From the NCBI GenBank assembly GCA_002390425.1, contig DGPL01000036.1, positions 1 to 15,223 of the forward strand: a stretch of DNA of 15,223 nucleotides, in the 5' to 3' direction. Position 1 is the first letter of the stretch. Every line of letters starts with the position of its first letter. Made by a program: the position numbers and the translations under genes. The notes beneath the pieces are model-generated. The model was not told where the DNA came from and ran no database searches. It saw only the letters and a program-made list of their open reading frames with translations. This document shows positions 7,195 through 14,386 of this stretch, piece by piece. This DNA comes from Kordiimonadaceae bacterium UBA4441. Lineage in GTDB: Bacteria; Pseudomonadota; Alphaproteobacteria; Sphingomonadales; Emcibacteraceae.

Positions 7195-8244
7195 ATGAAA
7201 ATATTAACACTCATTCTTTCTATTAACATCTTAATATTACCATCTTATGCACAAGAGACAAAAACCATAACAATGGCAAATGTTTTTGGTGAAACTCCAG
7301 AAGGCCGAATGCCTATACACACACCGCGCATTCAAGAATTATTTTCTAAAAAGGTAGCTGAATATACCGATGGTCAGATTAAATGGAATATTCTGCTGGG
7401 AAAACAAAAGGACGGTATTTCAATTTTCCGCTCACCTACCCTAACCGCCGAAGGTGATAAGATACAAGCAACCAATGTCCCCGCCTTTTTCTTGCCAAAA
7501 GTACCTGAAGTAATGATCCAATCAATACCATTTTTATTTGATGGTGTTGAACATTCAAGACGCTTCATGACATCTGAGCCTGCAAATTGGATATCGCAAA
7601 AAATAGAAACTGCATATAATGTAAAAGTCCTTGGTCATTTTTATAATGCCGCATTTATTAGTGTAAATGGCATATCCCCAATTCGACACCCTAGTGACTT
7701 CTCTGATAAAATTATCAATGGTTTTGATAAAACTTGGGACCCGTTATGGACAGATGTAAAGCCAAAAGAACGCCGCTTTATTGGCACACAAGAAGCATGG
7801 ACCGGGGCTCTTGTAACACCACAATCAGATTTCGACATAAATATTGGAATGCTGCAAAACAATCACCGTCAAAGACTGCATGAACGTTTTAAACACACAA
7901 CAATTGTCGAAAATTTTTATAATATTTATTATACGATGATGATAAATAAAGACACGTGGAATTCATTAACTGATTTTCAACGTGACGGAATAGAAAAAGC
8001 AGTGAAAGAAGCGCAAAACGCATCCATTGCCTATCAACTTGATACCACCCTTTGGGCTTTAGCGTTAAATCAATCAGAAGGCACTAACATTCACTTTCTG
8101 ACTGATAACGAGCGAAAAGAATGGAAACAGGAATTTTATCCGAAAATGCTTGAAGCCATCGTTTCAAAAAGTGCTAACCCAACTGAAACCCGTCAAATGA
8201 TAAAAAAGATAGAAGCCCTTGTCGATGATCTAAGATGGCAGTAA
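7195..8244 (+). CDS. TRAP transporter solute-binding protein (DctP-like), copy 2
   Basis: An intact 349-residue periplasmic ligand-binding protein, the capture component of a tripartite ATP-independent transporter. The signal peptide is residues 1 to about 19 (ILPSYA-QE). It is a close paralog of the preceding broken gene, sharing NWISQKIETAYNVKVLG-like and NNHRQRLHERFKH stretches and FYNIYYTMMINKDTW, the position where DctP proteins carry their lobe-2 strand. The conserved 'KIR' arginine that in typical DctP proteins pairs with the ligand carboxylate appears replaced (DKIINGF here, GKILNDF in copy 1), so the ligand mode may differ. ATG follows the distal stop of copy 1 directly; GGAG at 7182-7185 is the Shine-Dalgarno. 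The 2-hydroxyacid dehydrogenase gene starts 9 bases after it, hinting at a hydroxyacid ligand. No DctQ/DctM membrane genes lie in the window. Confidence 0.85.
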   Translation: MKILTLILSINILILPSYAQETKTITMANVFGETPEGRMPIHTPRIQELFSKKVAEYTDGQIKWNILLGKQKDGISIFRSPTLTAEGDKIQATNVPAFFLPKVPEVMIQSIPFLFDGVEHSRRFMTSEPANWISQKIETAYNVKVLGHFYNAAFISVNGISPIRHPSDFSDKIINGFDKTWDPLWTDVKPKERRFIGTQEAWTGALVTPQSDFDINIGMLQNNHRQRLHERFKHTTIVENFYNIYYTMMINKDTWNSLTDFQRDGIEKAVKEAQNASIAYQLDTTLWALALNQSEGTNIHFLTDNERKEWKQEFYPKMLEAIVSKSANPTETRQMIKKIEALVDDLRWQ

Positions 8245-8253
8245 TCTAATTTT

Positions 8254-9387
8254 ATGAAATTAAAAAACTGCATAAATATAAATGATCTACGCGAAGCGGC
8301 TAAGACACGTGCCCACAAAATGGTATTTGATTATATCGACGGCGGCGCTGATGATGAAAAAACTCTTGCACGCAATTCATCAGCCTTTGATGATTATGAA
8401 TTGTTATACCGTGTTCTTTCTGGGGTCAATAGCCCCGATCTTTCGACGACATTGTTAGGACAGAAAATGGACGTCCCGTTTATTTTATCCCCTTCAGCAG
8501 GCAATAGATTATTTCATACAGAAGGAGAATATGGTCCCGCTAAAGCCGCTGAAAAGATTGGAACCGTTTATTCTTTAGCGACCCTATCATCCGTTTCTAT
8601 AGAAGATATAGGAACCGCTACAAATGGTCCCAAATGGTTTCAGCTTTATGTATGGAAAGACAGGGGGCTGGTCAAAGAAATGCTTGACCGCGCAAAAGCC
8701 GCCGGGTTTACGGCGATGTTCTTAACCGTCGACCTTCCCATCGCAGGAAACCGTGAACGGGATCTCAAAAACGGTTTCACGATACCTCCTAAAATCGGAC
8801 CAAAGCAAATTTGGCATGCGTTAAATGCGCCGCACTGGACCATGGATTATCTCTTTTCACCTGCCATTCGCTATGCCAATCTTTCATCTGCCTCAACGGC
8901 CGCAACACTTAATGATTTTGTTGCCGCGCAGCTTGATGCCGGATTCAATTGGGATGATGCAGAATGGTTGCTAGGCGAATGGAATGGACCAACTATATTA
9001 AAAGGTGTTGTGCGCGCAGACGATGCCATCCGCGCAGAACGCGTTGGATTTAACGCAATCTCAATTTCAAATCACGGCGGTCGACAACTTGACACATCGC
9101 CCGCACCAATAAGCTGCCTCGAACCGATAAGAGAAGCCGTCTCTGATAAAACTGAACTCATTGTTGATGGTGGAATTCGCCGTGGCACTGATGTTCTTAA
9201 AGCCATCGCAATGGGGGCAAACGCCGTTAGTTTTGCAAGACCTTATCTTTATGGTCTTGCCGCCGGCGGAACCGAAGGCGCTATTAAATCCGTTGAAATC
9301 ATCAGAGACGCCATTAACCGCGACATGATCCTACTAGGCGCACAAAAAATCACTGACATCGATCGATCATTTATAAAAAGTATTTAA
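8254..9387 (+). CDS. FMN-dependent alpha-hydroxyacid dehydrogenase (lactate dehydrogenase/glycolate oxidase family)
   Basis: This TIM-barrel flavoprotein oxidises an L-2-hydroxyacid (lactate, glycolate, mandelate or similar) to the 2-oxoacid. The 377 residues are near LldD (396). The catalytic set is complete by comparison with glycolate oxidase: Y27 in FDYIDGGAD, Y132 in QLYVWKDR, D160 in TVDLPIAGNRERD, K250 in ILKGV, and the base H274 with R277 in SNHGGRQLD. The FMN phosphate site is D305-G-G, with a second part GANAVSFARP at 321-330 (usually VGRP, so a slight deviation). An insertion around residues 176-235 is the variable lid loop that in membrane-bound members anchors the enzyme. It is probably co-transcribed with the TRAP binding protein 9 bases upstream, although no clear Shine-Dalgarno is seen. 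The exact substrate is not deducible. Confidence 0.9.
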   Translation: MKLKNCININDLREAAKTRAHKMVFDYIDGGADDEKTLARNSSAFDDYELLYRVLSGVNSPDLSTTLLGQKMDVPFILSPSAGNRLFHTEGEYGPAKAAEKIGTVYSLATLSSVSIEDIGTATNGPKWFQLYVWKDRGLVKEMLDRAKAAGFTAMFLTVDLPIAGNRERDLKNGFTIPPKIGPKQIWHALNAPHWTMDYLFSPAIRYANLSSASTAATLNDFVAAQLDAGFNWDDAEWLLGEWNGPTILKGVVRADDAIRAERVGFNAISISNHGGRQLDTSPAPISCLEPIREAVSDKTELIVDGGIRRGTDVLKAIAMGANAVSFARPYLYGLAAGGTEGAIKSVEIIRDAINRDMILLGAQKITDIDRSFIKSI

Positions 9388-9418
9388 AAGCAATAACTTG
9401 AAATACTTTCTTAACCTT

Positions 9419-9544
9419 CTACTCACGAAGTGATTTTGAGAAATAATCTGTAAATGGTTTCATTAAATACGTCATTGGGGAATGCTCACCCGTTTTTAAA
9501 TATAAATCTACCGGCATACCAGGCACCAATATTTTCTGCCCCAT
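9419..9544 (-). pseudogene. Relic of the C-terminus of an HlyD-type type I secretion membrane fusion protein
   Basis: A 41-codon minus-strand frame (ATG at 9542-9544, TAG at 9419-9421) reads MGQKILVPGMPVDLYL, then KTGEHSPMTYLMKPFTDYF and SKSLRE. This strongly resembles the last about 40 residues of HlyD/PrsE-type periplasmic adaptors, whose conserved ending is 'PGMPVEVFIKTGERT..SYLLKPL.D....A.RE'. A stop (TAG) lies immediately before the ATG in frame, and the upstream amidohydrolase gene ends at 9568, so the first about 400 residues are missing. It looks like the stump of a deleted type I secretion operon. Assignment is by remembered family pattern, with no search run. Confidence 0.65.
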
Positions 9545-9567
9545 CTAAATCAGCATTCAACATATTT

Positions 9568-10548
9568 TTAAAGGTTAAAGACTTTAATCGCTGTTTCTGA
9601 TCTGATTAATTTGCATTGGTCCGCAGGAAGTTCAGCCGTATGTTTCATTGCACCCGGCGTATCAAAAACCTGATGCGGCCAATCGGTTCCAAACATGACA
9701 CGATCAGGTCCAACAATAGACATTAAATAATGCATGGCACGTGGATCGTAATTAATGCAGTCATAATAAATATGTTTCAGATAATCCGTTGGCTTATGTT
9801 TCATCACCCGTCGTTCAGCAAGCTCGACTTCATCACCTTTTTCAAAACGACCTACAAGATATGGAAGCGTACCGCCACCATGCGATGCAATGAGCTTCAT
9901 ATTAGGATATTTATCGAAAAATCCATCAAAGATCATACGTGTAAAGCAAAGCGTCGTATCAAACATAAATCCAACGGACCAACTTAAATCGTATGAACCC
10001 ATATCCATATCAAGGGCACCTGGCGGGTCAGTCGGATGAACAAGAACAGGAAGTGCTTTGTCATCTATTGCCTGCCAAATTGGTGCAAAAAATGGATCGG
10101 TTAAACTGCGTCCTGCAATATTTGCAAGCACCATAACCCCGCTCGCACCAAGGGCTACGGTCCGTTCTAATTCTTCTACGGCTTTTTCCGGGTATTCCCA
10201 AGGAAGTGACGTGTACCATCGAATACGGTCAGGATATTTATTCTGCGCATCGACCATACTGTCATTTGAGGCAACCGCAGCAGAACAGCTAATCTCTTCG
10301 CCGCCCCAATATACATTAGGGCAAGTGAGGGAAACAATTGAAACATCAATACCCGTTGCATCCATTTGTTTAATGCGCAAATCATAGTCAAAATGACCTG
10401 GTTGCGGAAAAGCAACGGGCGTATCTTTCTTAAAGATTTCTTCCTTACCGTCTGGACGAACCTGAATATTATATTCGCCGCCTTGCTTTCTTAATATCTC
10501 ATACCAATCACGGGTATAAGCATGTGTATGAACATCGATGACCGTCAT
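9568..10548 (-). CDS. ACMSD-like amidohydrolase/decarboxylase, copy A
   Basis: A 326-residue amidohydrolase-superfamily TIM barrel of the ACMSD/gamma-resorcylate decarboxylase group (Amidohydro_2), which perform Zn- or Mn-dependent non-oxidative decarboxylations or hydrolyses. The metal ligands are H7 and H9 in DVHTH, H171 in VLVHPTDP, H223 in ASHGGGTLPYL and D289 in FGTDWPH. W190 appears to align with an active-site Trp region of ACMSD. The arginines that bind the ACMS carboxylate are not evident between residues 40 and 55, so the substrate is probably not ACMS itself. A strong Shine-Dalgarno-like GAGAAGAG lies 7 bases before the ATG. It is downstream gene of a two-gene unit, 15 bases after copy B, and is a clear paralog of it (shared MIFDGFFD.YPN and YLKHIYYD). 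Substrate unknown. Confidence 0.88.
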   Translation of the reverse strand: MTVIDVHTHAYTRDWYEILRKQGGEYNIQVRPDGKEEIFKKDTPVAFPQPGHFDYDLRIKQMDATGIDVSIVSLTCPNVYWGGEEISCSAAVASNDSMVDAQNKYPDRIRWYTSLPWEYPEKAVEELERTVALGASGVMVLANIAGRSLTDPFFAPIWQAIDDKALPVLVHPTDPPGALDMDMGSYDLSWSVGFMFDTTLCFTRMIFDGFFDKYPNMKLIASHGGGTLPYLVGRFEKGDEVELAERRVMKHKPTDYLKHIYYDCINYDPRAMHYLMSIVGPDRVMFGTDWPHQVFDTPGAMKHTAELPADQCKLIRSETAIKVFNL

Positions 10549-10563
10549 ATTATTACTCTTCTC

Positions 10564-11550
10564 TTATAAATTAAAAATTCGTTCTGCGTTATCACCACGG
10601 ACTTTATGTTTGACGCCCTCAGGTAAATTATTGACACGACCAAGGCACCCTTCCATGTCACCCAAATTAAATGGATAATCAGATCCGTATAAAACATGAT
10701 CAGGCGTTGCCACTTTTACACATAACTCAAGCGCTTCTTGCGCATAGGTAACACTGTCATAATATATATGCTTTAAATATTCACTTGGGTGCTTACTGAT
10801 TTTGACTTTCGCACGTTCCGTCGTATCCCAAACGCGGTCAAACCGCCCCGCTAAATATGGAAGTGTTGCGCCCGCATGTGACGCAATTATTTTTAAATTT
10901 GGATAACGATCAAAGAAACCATCAAAGATCATTTTTGAAATGGCCAAAGTCGTATCAATCATAAAACCGGTTGATGCAATTAACGCATAGCGGTCTAATT
11001 CCATAAGTTCAGTACCAATGGGATATGTAGGATGTACTAAAACCGGAAGCGCTCTATCATCAAGTTCCTGCCATACGGGCGCGAAATCAGGATCCGTTAA
11101 ATGACGTCCATTGATGCTCCCATGAACGATGGCGGCGACAGCCCCCATATCACAGGCTCGTTTAATTTCTTCAACTGCAAGTTCAGGCGTTTCCCATGGT
11201 AGCACAGCCATCCATCGAATATGTTCTGGATGATCTTTTTGAGCTTGGGCAAATTCATTGTTGGTCATTTGCGCTGCTTCTAGGCATACCTCACCTTTTC
11301 CCCAAATAACTCCGGGGGGTGGCATTGATACGACCGCCATATCCACACCCGCTTTTTCCATATTTTTAATACGTAGTTCAAAATCAAAATGGGGTGGTTC
11401 AAGAACGCAAAAACTTGCACCCTTATAACAAACAGTTTCCGGGCTATCGAGCCCAGCCTCAACGGTTAAATCAGGCCCGCCCTTACGTTTTAATAAATCA
11501 AGCCATCCGGCCGTATACATATGTGTATGAACATCAATAACTTTGCTCAT
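10564..11550 (-). CDS. ACMSD-like amidohydrolase/decarboxylase, copy B
   Basis: The 328-residue paralog of the downstream gene, from the same ACMSD-like metal-dependent family. The ligands are intact: H8 and H10 in DVHTH, H173 in VLVHPTYP, H225 in ASHAGATLPYL and D291 in YGSDYPF. Differences from copy A lie around the pocket: the Trp at A's position 190 is Ala here (A192), GTDWPH becomes GSDYPF, and the segment at residues 75-86 differs. The pair may therefore act on two related substrates or successive steps. The Shine-Dalgarno AGAGGG lies 5 bases before the ATG. It starts the minus-strand pair and is divergent from the PhyH dioxygenase across 67 bases, so the two directions may share control. 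Decarboxylase versus hydrolase cannot be decided. Confidence 0.88.
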   Translation of the reverse strand: MSKVIDVHTHMYTAGWLDLLKRKGGPDLTVEAGLDSPETVCYKGASFCVLEPPHFDFELRIKNMEKAGVDMAVVSMPPPGVIWGKGEVCLEAAQMTNNEFAQAQKDHPEHIRWMAVLPWETPELAVEEIKRACDMGAVAAIVHGSINGRHLTDPDFAPVWQELDDRALPVLVHPTYPIGTELMELDRYALIASTGFMIDTTLAISKMIFDGFFDRYPNLKIIASHAGATLPYLAGRFDRVWDTTERAKVKISKHPSEYLKHIYYDSVTYAQEALELCVKVATPDHVLYGSDYPFNLGDMEGCLGRVNNLPEGVKHKVRGDNAERIFNL

Positions 11551-11617
11551 GTGTCCCTCTTCGTTTATAATCGTTTAATTGTTGGTGACATTAGCAGTAT
11601 TAAGGATCAAATAACAA
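11551..11617. promoter_or_regulatory. Divergent intergenic region between ACMSD-like pair and PhyH gene
   Basis: Only 67 bases separate the two opposing starts, so promoters for both directions must lie here or overlap the gene ends. Visible elements are Shine-Dalgarno AAGGA at 11602-11606 for the PhyH gene (11 bases from ATG) and AGAGGG for the minus-strand gene. No clear operator palindrome or consensus promoter was found. Confidence 0.4.
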
Positions 11618-12412
11618 ATGAAAATATCACAAAGACAGATAGATGACTTTGAACGTGACGGTGTCGTGATGATAAAAGGTCTTTTTGCTGATTGGGTGGA
11701 AGAATTACGCTTAGGTATTGAACGAAACATGAATGAACCCGGTCCTGAGCACCATCAATATATTGGTGAAAATGAAAACGGAAGTTTCTTTGGTGATTAT
11801 TGTAATTGGCAACGCATCCCTGAATTTGTAAAGGTCATAGAAGAGTCAGATGCCGGAACAGCGGCCGCACAATTAACCGCATCGAATACTATCCAAGTTT
11901 TTCATGAACATATTCTTGTCAAAGAGCCAGGAACGTCTATGCCAACCCCTTGGCATCAAGATAGTCCCTATTATTTTATTGAAGGTAATCAGACCGTTAG
12001 CTTCTGGTGTCCACTTGATCCCGTTAATGATGCCACCTTAAGGTGCGTCGCTGGTTCGCATAAATGGGCAAAACCTGTTATGCCAATGAAATGGTCAACA
12101 AATGAAAGATTTTTTCCTAATAAAGATGATTACATTCCTGTACCGGACCCTGATAGCGATCTTAAAAAATATCCTGTCAAAGAGTGGGAAATGGAACCCG
12201 GTGATGTGGTTGCTTTTAATTATGAGACCCTTCATGGATCAAGAGGCAACACCACAAATAACAGAAGACGCGCATTTTCATTAAGACTTTTTGGTGATGA
12301 TGCCAAATATGTGACGCGGCCCGGTCCCTGCTCTCCGCCATTTACTGGGCATAGTTTAAGAGAAGGTGATATTTTAGATGAAGAATTGTTTCCCGTTATT
12401 TATTCCCGCTAA
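11618..12412 (+). CDS. Phytanoyl-CoA dioxygenase (PhyH) family protein
   Basis: A 264-residue Fe(II)/2-oxoglutarate-dependent dioxygenase that presumably hydroxylates a small organic substrate in the cytoplasm (no signal peptide). The iron-binding facial triad is H113-x-D115 in PTPWHQDSPYY and H206 in NYETLHGSRGN. An arginine at the 2-oxoglutarate carboxylate position follows in NRRRAFSLRL (about residue 218). The N-terminal pattern QIDDFERDGVVMIKGLF is typical of PhyH proteins. The CPLDPVNDATLRCVAGSHKW segment is the double-stranded beta-helix core. It is divergent from the two ACMSD-like genes, and 64 bases upstream of the exported flavoprotein in the same direction. The substrate is unknown; bacterial PhyH proteins act on anything from ectoine to alkylphosphonates, so no specific role is claimed. 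Confidence 0.88.
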   Translation: MKISQRQIDDFERDGVVMIKGLFADWVEELRLGIERNMNEPGPEHHQYIGENENGSFFGDYCNWQRIPEFVKVIEESDAGTAAAQLTASNTIQVFHEHILVKEPGTSMPTPWHQDSPYYFIEGNQTVSFWCPLDPVNDATLRCVAGSHKWAKPVMPMKWSTNERFFPNKDDYIPVPDPDSDLKKYPVKEWEMEPGDVVAFNYETLHGSRGNTTNNRRRAFSLRLFGDDAKYVTRPGPCSPPFTGHSLREGDILDEELFPVIYSR

Positions 12413-12450
12413 ATCACCTTGAATTATATCAAACAAGTGATTACCGTGTA

Positions 12451-12467
12451 CTCTATAAAGTATAGAG
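12451..12467 (+). repeat. Perfect inverted repeat just before the flavoprotein ribosome binding site
   Basis: CTCTATA (12451-12457), a 3-base loop AAG, and TATAGAG (12461-12467) form a perfect 7-base inverted repeat. Its right arm runs into the Shine-Dalgarno GAGAGG (12465-12470), 6 bases before the ATG at 12477. It could be an operator half-site pair or a weak RNA hairpin that partly hides the ribosome binding site. The AT-rich arms mean the RNA form would be only marginally stable. Confidence 0.4.
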
Positions 12468-12476
12468 AGGATCATC

Positions 12477-14324
12477 ATGAAAAAAGATATCACACGCCGT
12501 GATTTTTTAAATGGCACACAAGTCGCAATTGGCGCATCATTATTAACACCATGGATTGCATCATGTGGTGTAGCGGAACCAAGAGTTGGATCAAACCAAT
12601 TCAGTTTAAATAAGGATTATTATCCACCCGCTAAGAACGGCCTAAGAGGCAGTCATGATGGTTCATGGGAAAATATGCATGCCCGCGTCATGGGCGAAGA
12701 ATGGAATGCGGAAACAATCGACGAAGAATATGATCTCGTTATCGTTGGTGGCGGCATCAGCGGATTATCTTCTGCTTATTTTTATAATAAGAAAAACCCA
12801 GATGCAAAAATTCTCATACTTGATAACCATGATGATTTTGGCGGCCATGCAAAACGTAATGAATTCAAATTCGGTGAAGAGACTCGTATCGGTTACGGCG
12901 GCACAGAAGCAATCGACACCCCTTCATCATATTCGCAAGAAGCATTAGACTTACTTAAAGATATCGGCATTGAGCTTGATTATTTTTATGATGCTTTTGA
13001 CCAAGAACTTTATTCCCGCCGCGGTATGGGTTTTTCAATTGTATTTGATGATAAAAACTTTGCTGAAACCAAACATGTGACCGGCTATGGTGAAAAATCA
13101 TGGGAAGAGTTTGCCGCAGAAGCACCAATGACAGATCAAGCACGTGCTGATTTTGTCCGTGCCCACACCGCCGAAGTTGATTACCTCGAAGGCACACCAG
13201 TTGAAGAAAAATTCAAAATTCTAAAGAAAACAGGATACTCTTCTTTTTTACGTGATTATGTAAAAGTTGACGAACAGGTAATCAATTTATATCAAAATTG
13301 GGGCATGAGTTTCTGGTGCGTGGATATGGAAGAAGTGCCAACCACATCAGTACAATATTATGATGGCGGTATTCCAGGTGTTGATCACACTTTGCCAATG
13401 CGTTCCGGCCGTGGTGATGATCCTTATATTTTCCACTTTCCTGATGGCAATGCCTCAATCGCAAGATTGCTCGTTCGTAAGATGATCCCCGGTTCCTTTA
13501 GTGGCTCAACCATGGAAGATATCGTTACTGCAAAGTCCGATTATTCAAAACTTGATCAAGACGGGCAAAATATTAATCTTCGCCTTAATAGTACCGTGGT
13601 CCATACAGTTAATACAGATGACGGGCAGAATGTTGATATTACCTATGTGCGTGGTGATAAATCCCATAAGGTACTTGCTAAAAAATGTATTATGGCTTGC
13701 TATAATATGGCCATCCCATACCTTTGCCCTGAAATGCCAGATAGGCAAAAAGAAAATCTTGCTCTTGGCGTAAAAATTCCTCTTGTTTACACAAAGGTTC
13801 TGATCAACAATTGGAAAAGCTTTGATAAATTAAAAACAAGCTTCGTTTATTTTACCGGTGGTTTTTATAAACAAGCCGAACTTGCTTATCCCGTTTCTGT
13901 TGGTGAATATAAACGGTCACAAACACCCGATGAACCAATAATTGTTCATATGTGTCATGTCCCACTCTATCCAGGCATTAAAGGTCCGGATCAATGGCGC
14001 GAGGGCCGCAATCAAATTCTAACAACACCATTTGAAGAATTTGAAGGTCATGTTAAAACACAATTAAATCAAGCACTTGGTGAAGCTGGGTTTGATGCGG
14101 ACCGCGACATCGAAGCCATTACCGTCAACCGCTGGCCACACGGGTATGCATATTCAAATGAACTTCTTTGGGGCGAGGAATTCGCAGAAGAAGATAAACC
14201 ATGGGTGATTGGCCGTCAGCCATTTGGAAATATTCATATTGCAAATTCTGATGCTGCTGCTTCTGCTACGACTAAAGCGGCGATTAAGGAAGCCCATAGA
14301 GCCGTAAAAGAAATCACAAGTTAA
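12477..14324 (+). CDS. Tat-exported FAD-dependent amine oxidoreductase, spermidine dehydrogenase-like
   Basis: A 615-residue flavoprotein. The N-terminus has a twin-arginine signal (ITRRDFLNG, R7-R8), a hydrophobic stretch and an I-A-S-C30 lipobox-like site, so the protein is probably folded with FAD in the cytoplasm, exported by Tat and possibly lipid-anchored. The FAD-binding Rossmann motif is VGGGISGLSSA at about residues 90-100, with D116 ending the second strand, then FGGHAKRNEF, where amine oxidases bind the FAD phosphates. The C-terminal FAD piece includes GRQPFGNIHIANSDAAA, then a helix. Length, Tat motif and 'GGHAKRNEF' fit bacterial spermidine dehydrogenase (SpdH, about 620 residues), which cleaves polyamines; the exact substrate is unproven. 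A good Shine-Dalgarno and an inverted repeat lie upstream; a hairpin terminator region follows. It may be co-transcribed with the PhyH gene. Confidence 0.82.
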   Translation: MKKDITRRDFLNGTQVAIGASLLTPWIASCGVAEPRVGSNQFSLNKDYYPPAKNGLRGSHDGSWENMHARVMGEEWNAETIDEEYDLVIVGGGISGLSSAYFYNKKNPDAKILILDNHDDFGGHAKRNEFKFGEETRIGYGGTEAIDTPSSYSQEALDLLKDIGIELDYFYDAFDQELYSRRGMGFSIVFDDKNFAETKHVTGYGEKSWEEFAAEAPMTDQARADFVRAHTAEVDYLEGTPVEEKFKILKKTGYSSFLRDYVKVDEQVINLYQNWGMSFWCVDMEEVPTTSVQYYDGGIPGVDHTLPMRSGRGDDPYIFHFPDGNASIARLLVRKMIPGSFSGSTMEDIVTAKSDYSKLDQDGQNINLRLNSTVVHTVNTDDGQNVDITYVRGDKSHKVLAKKCIMACYNMAIPYLCPEMPDRQKENLALGVKIPLVYTKVLINNWKSFDKLKTSFVYFTGGFYKQAELAYPVSVGEYKRSQTPDEPIIVHMCHVPLYPGIKGPDQWREGRNQILTTPFEEFEGHVKTQLNQALGEAGFDADRDIEAITVNRWPHGYAYSNELLWGEEFAEEDKPWVIGRQPFGNIHIANSDAAASATTKAAIKEAHRAVKEITS

Positions 14325-14335
14325 TATAATAAAAA

Positions 14336-14364
14336 AAGGCGCTCAAATAGTTTTTGAGCGCCTT
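14336..14364 (-). terminator. Hairpin terminator between convergent genes (canonical for the RTX gene)
   Basis: AAGGCGCTCAAA (14336-14347) and TTTGAGCGCCTT (14353-14364) are a perfect 12-base inverted repeat with loop TAGTT. On the minus strand the stem is followed by a long U-run (from the A-run 14331-14337), a classical intrinsic terminator for the RTX gene ending at 14387. On the plus strand the T-rich tail is weak (TTAAATATTT), so it may end the flavoprotein transcript less efficiently. Confidence 0.85.
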
Positions 14365-14386
14365 AAATATTTCATTCTAAATCATG

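Noticed and set aside
9730..10387. Plus-strand frames of 85 and 109 codons across the ACMSD-like gene
   Set aside because: They are shadows of a well-supported minus-strand coding gene, with no recognisable product.
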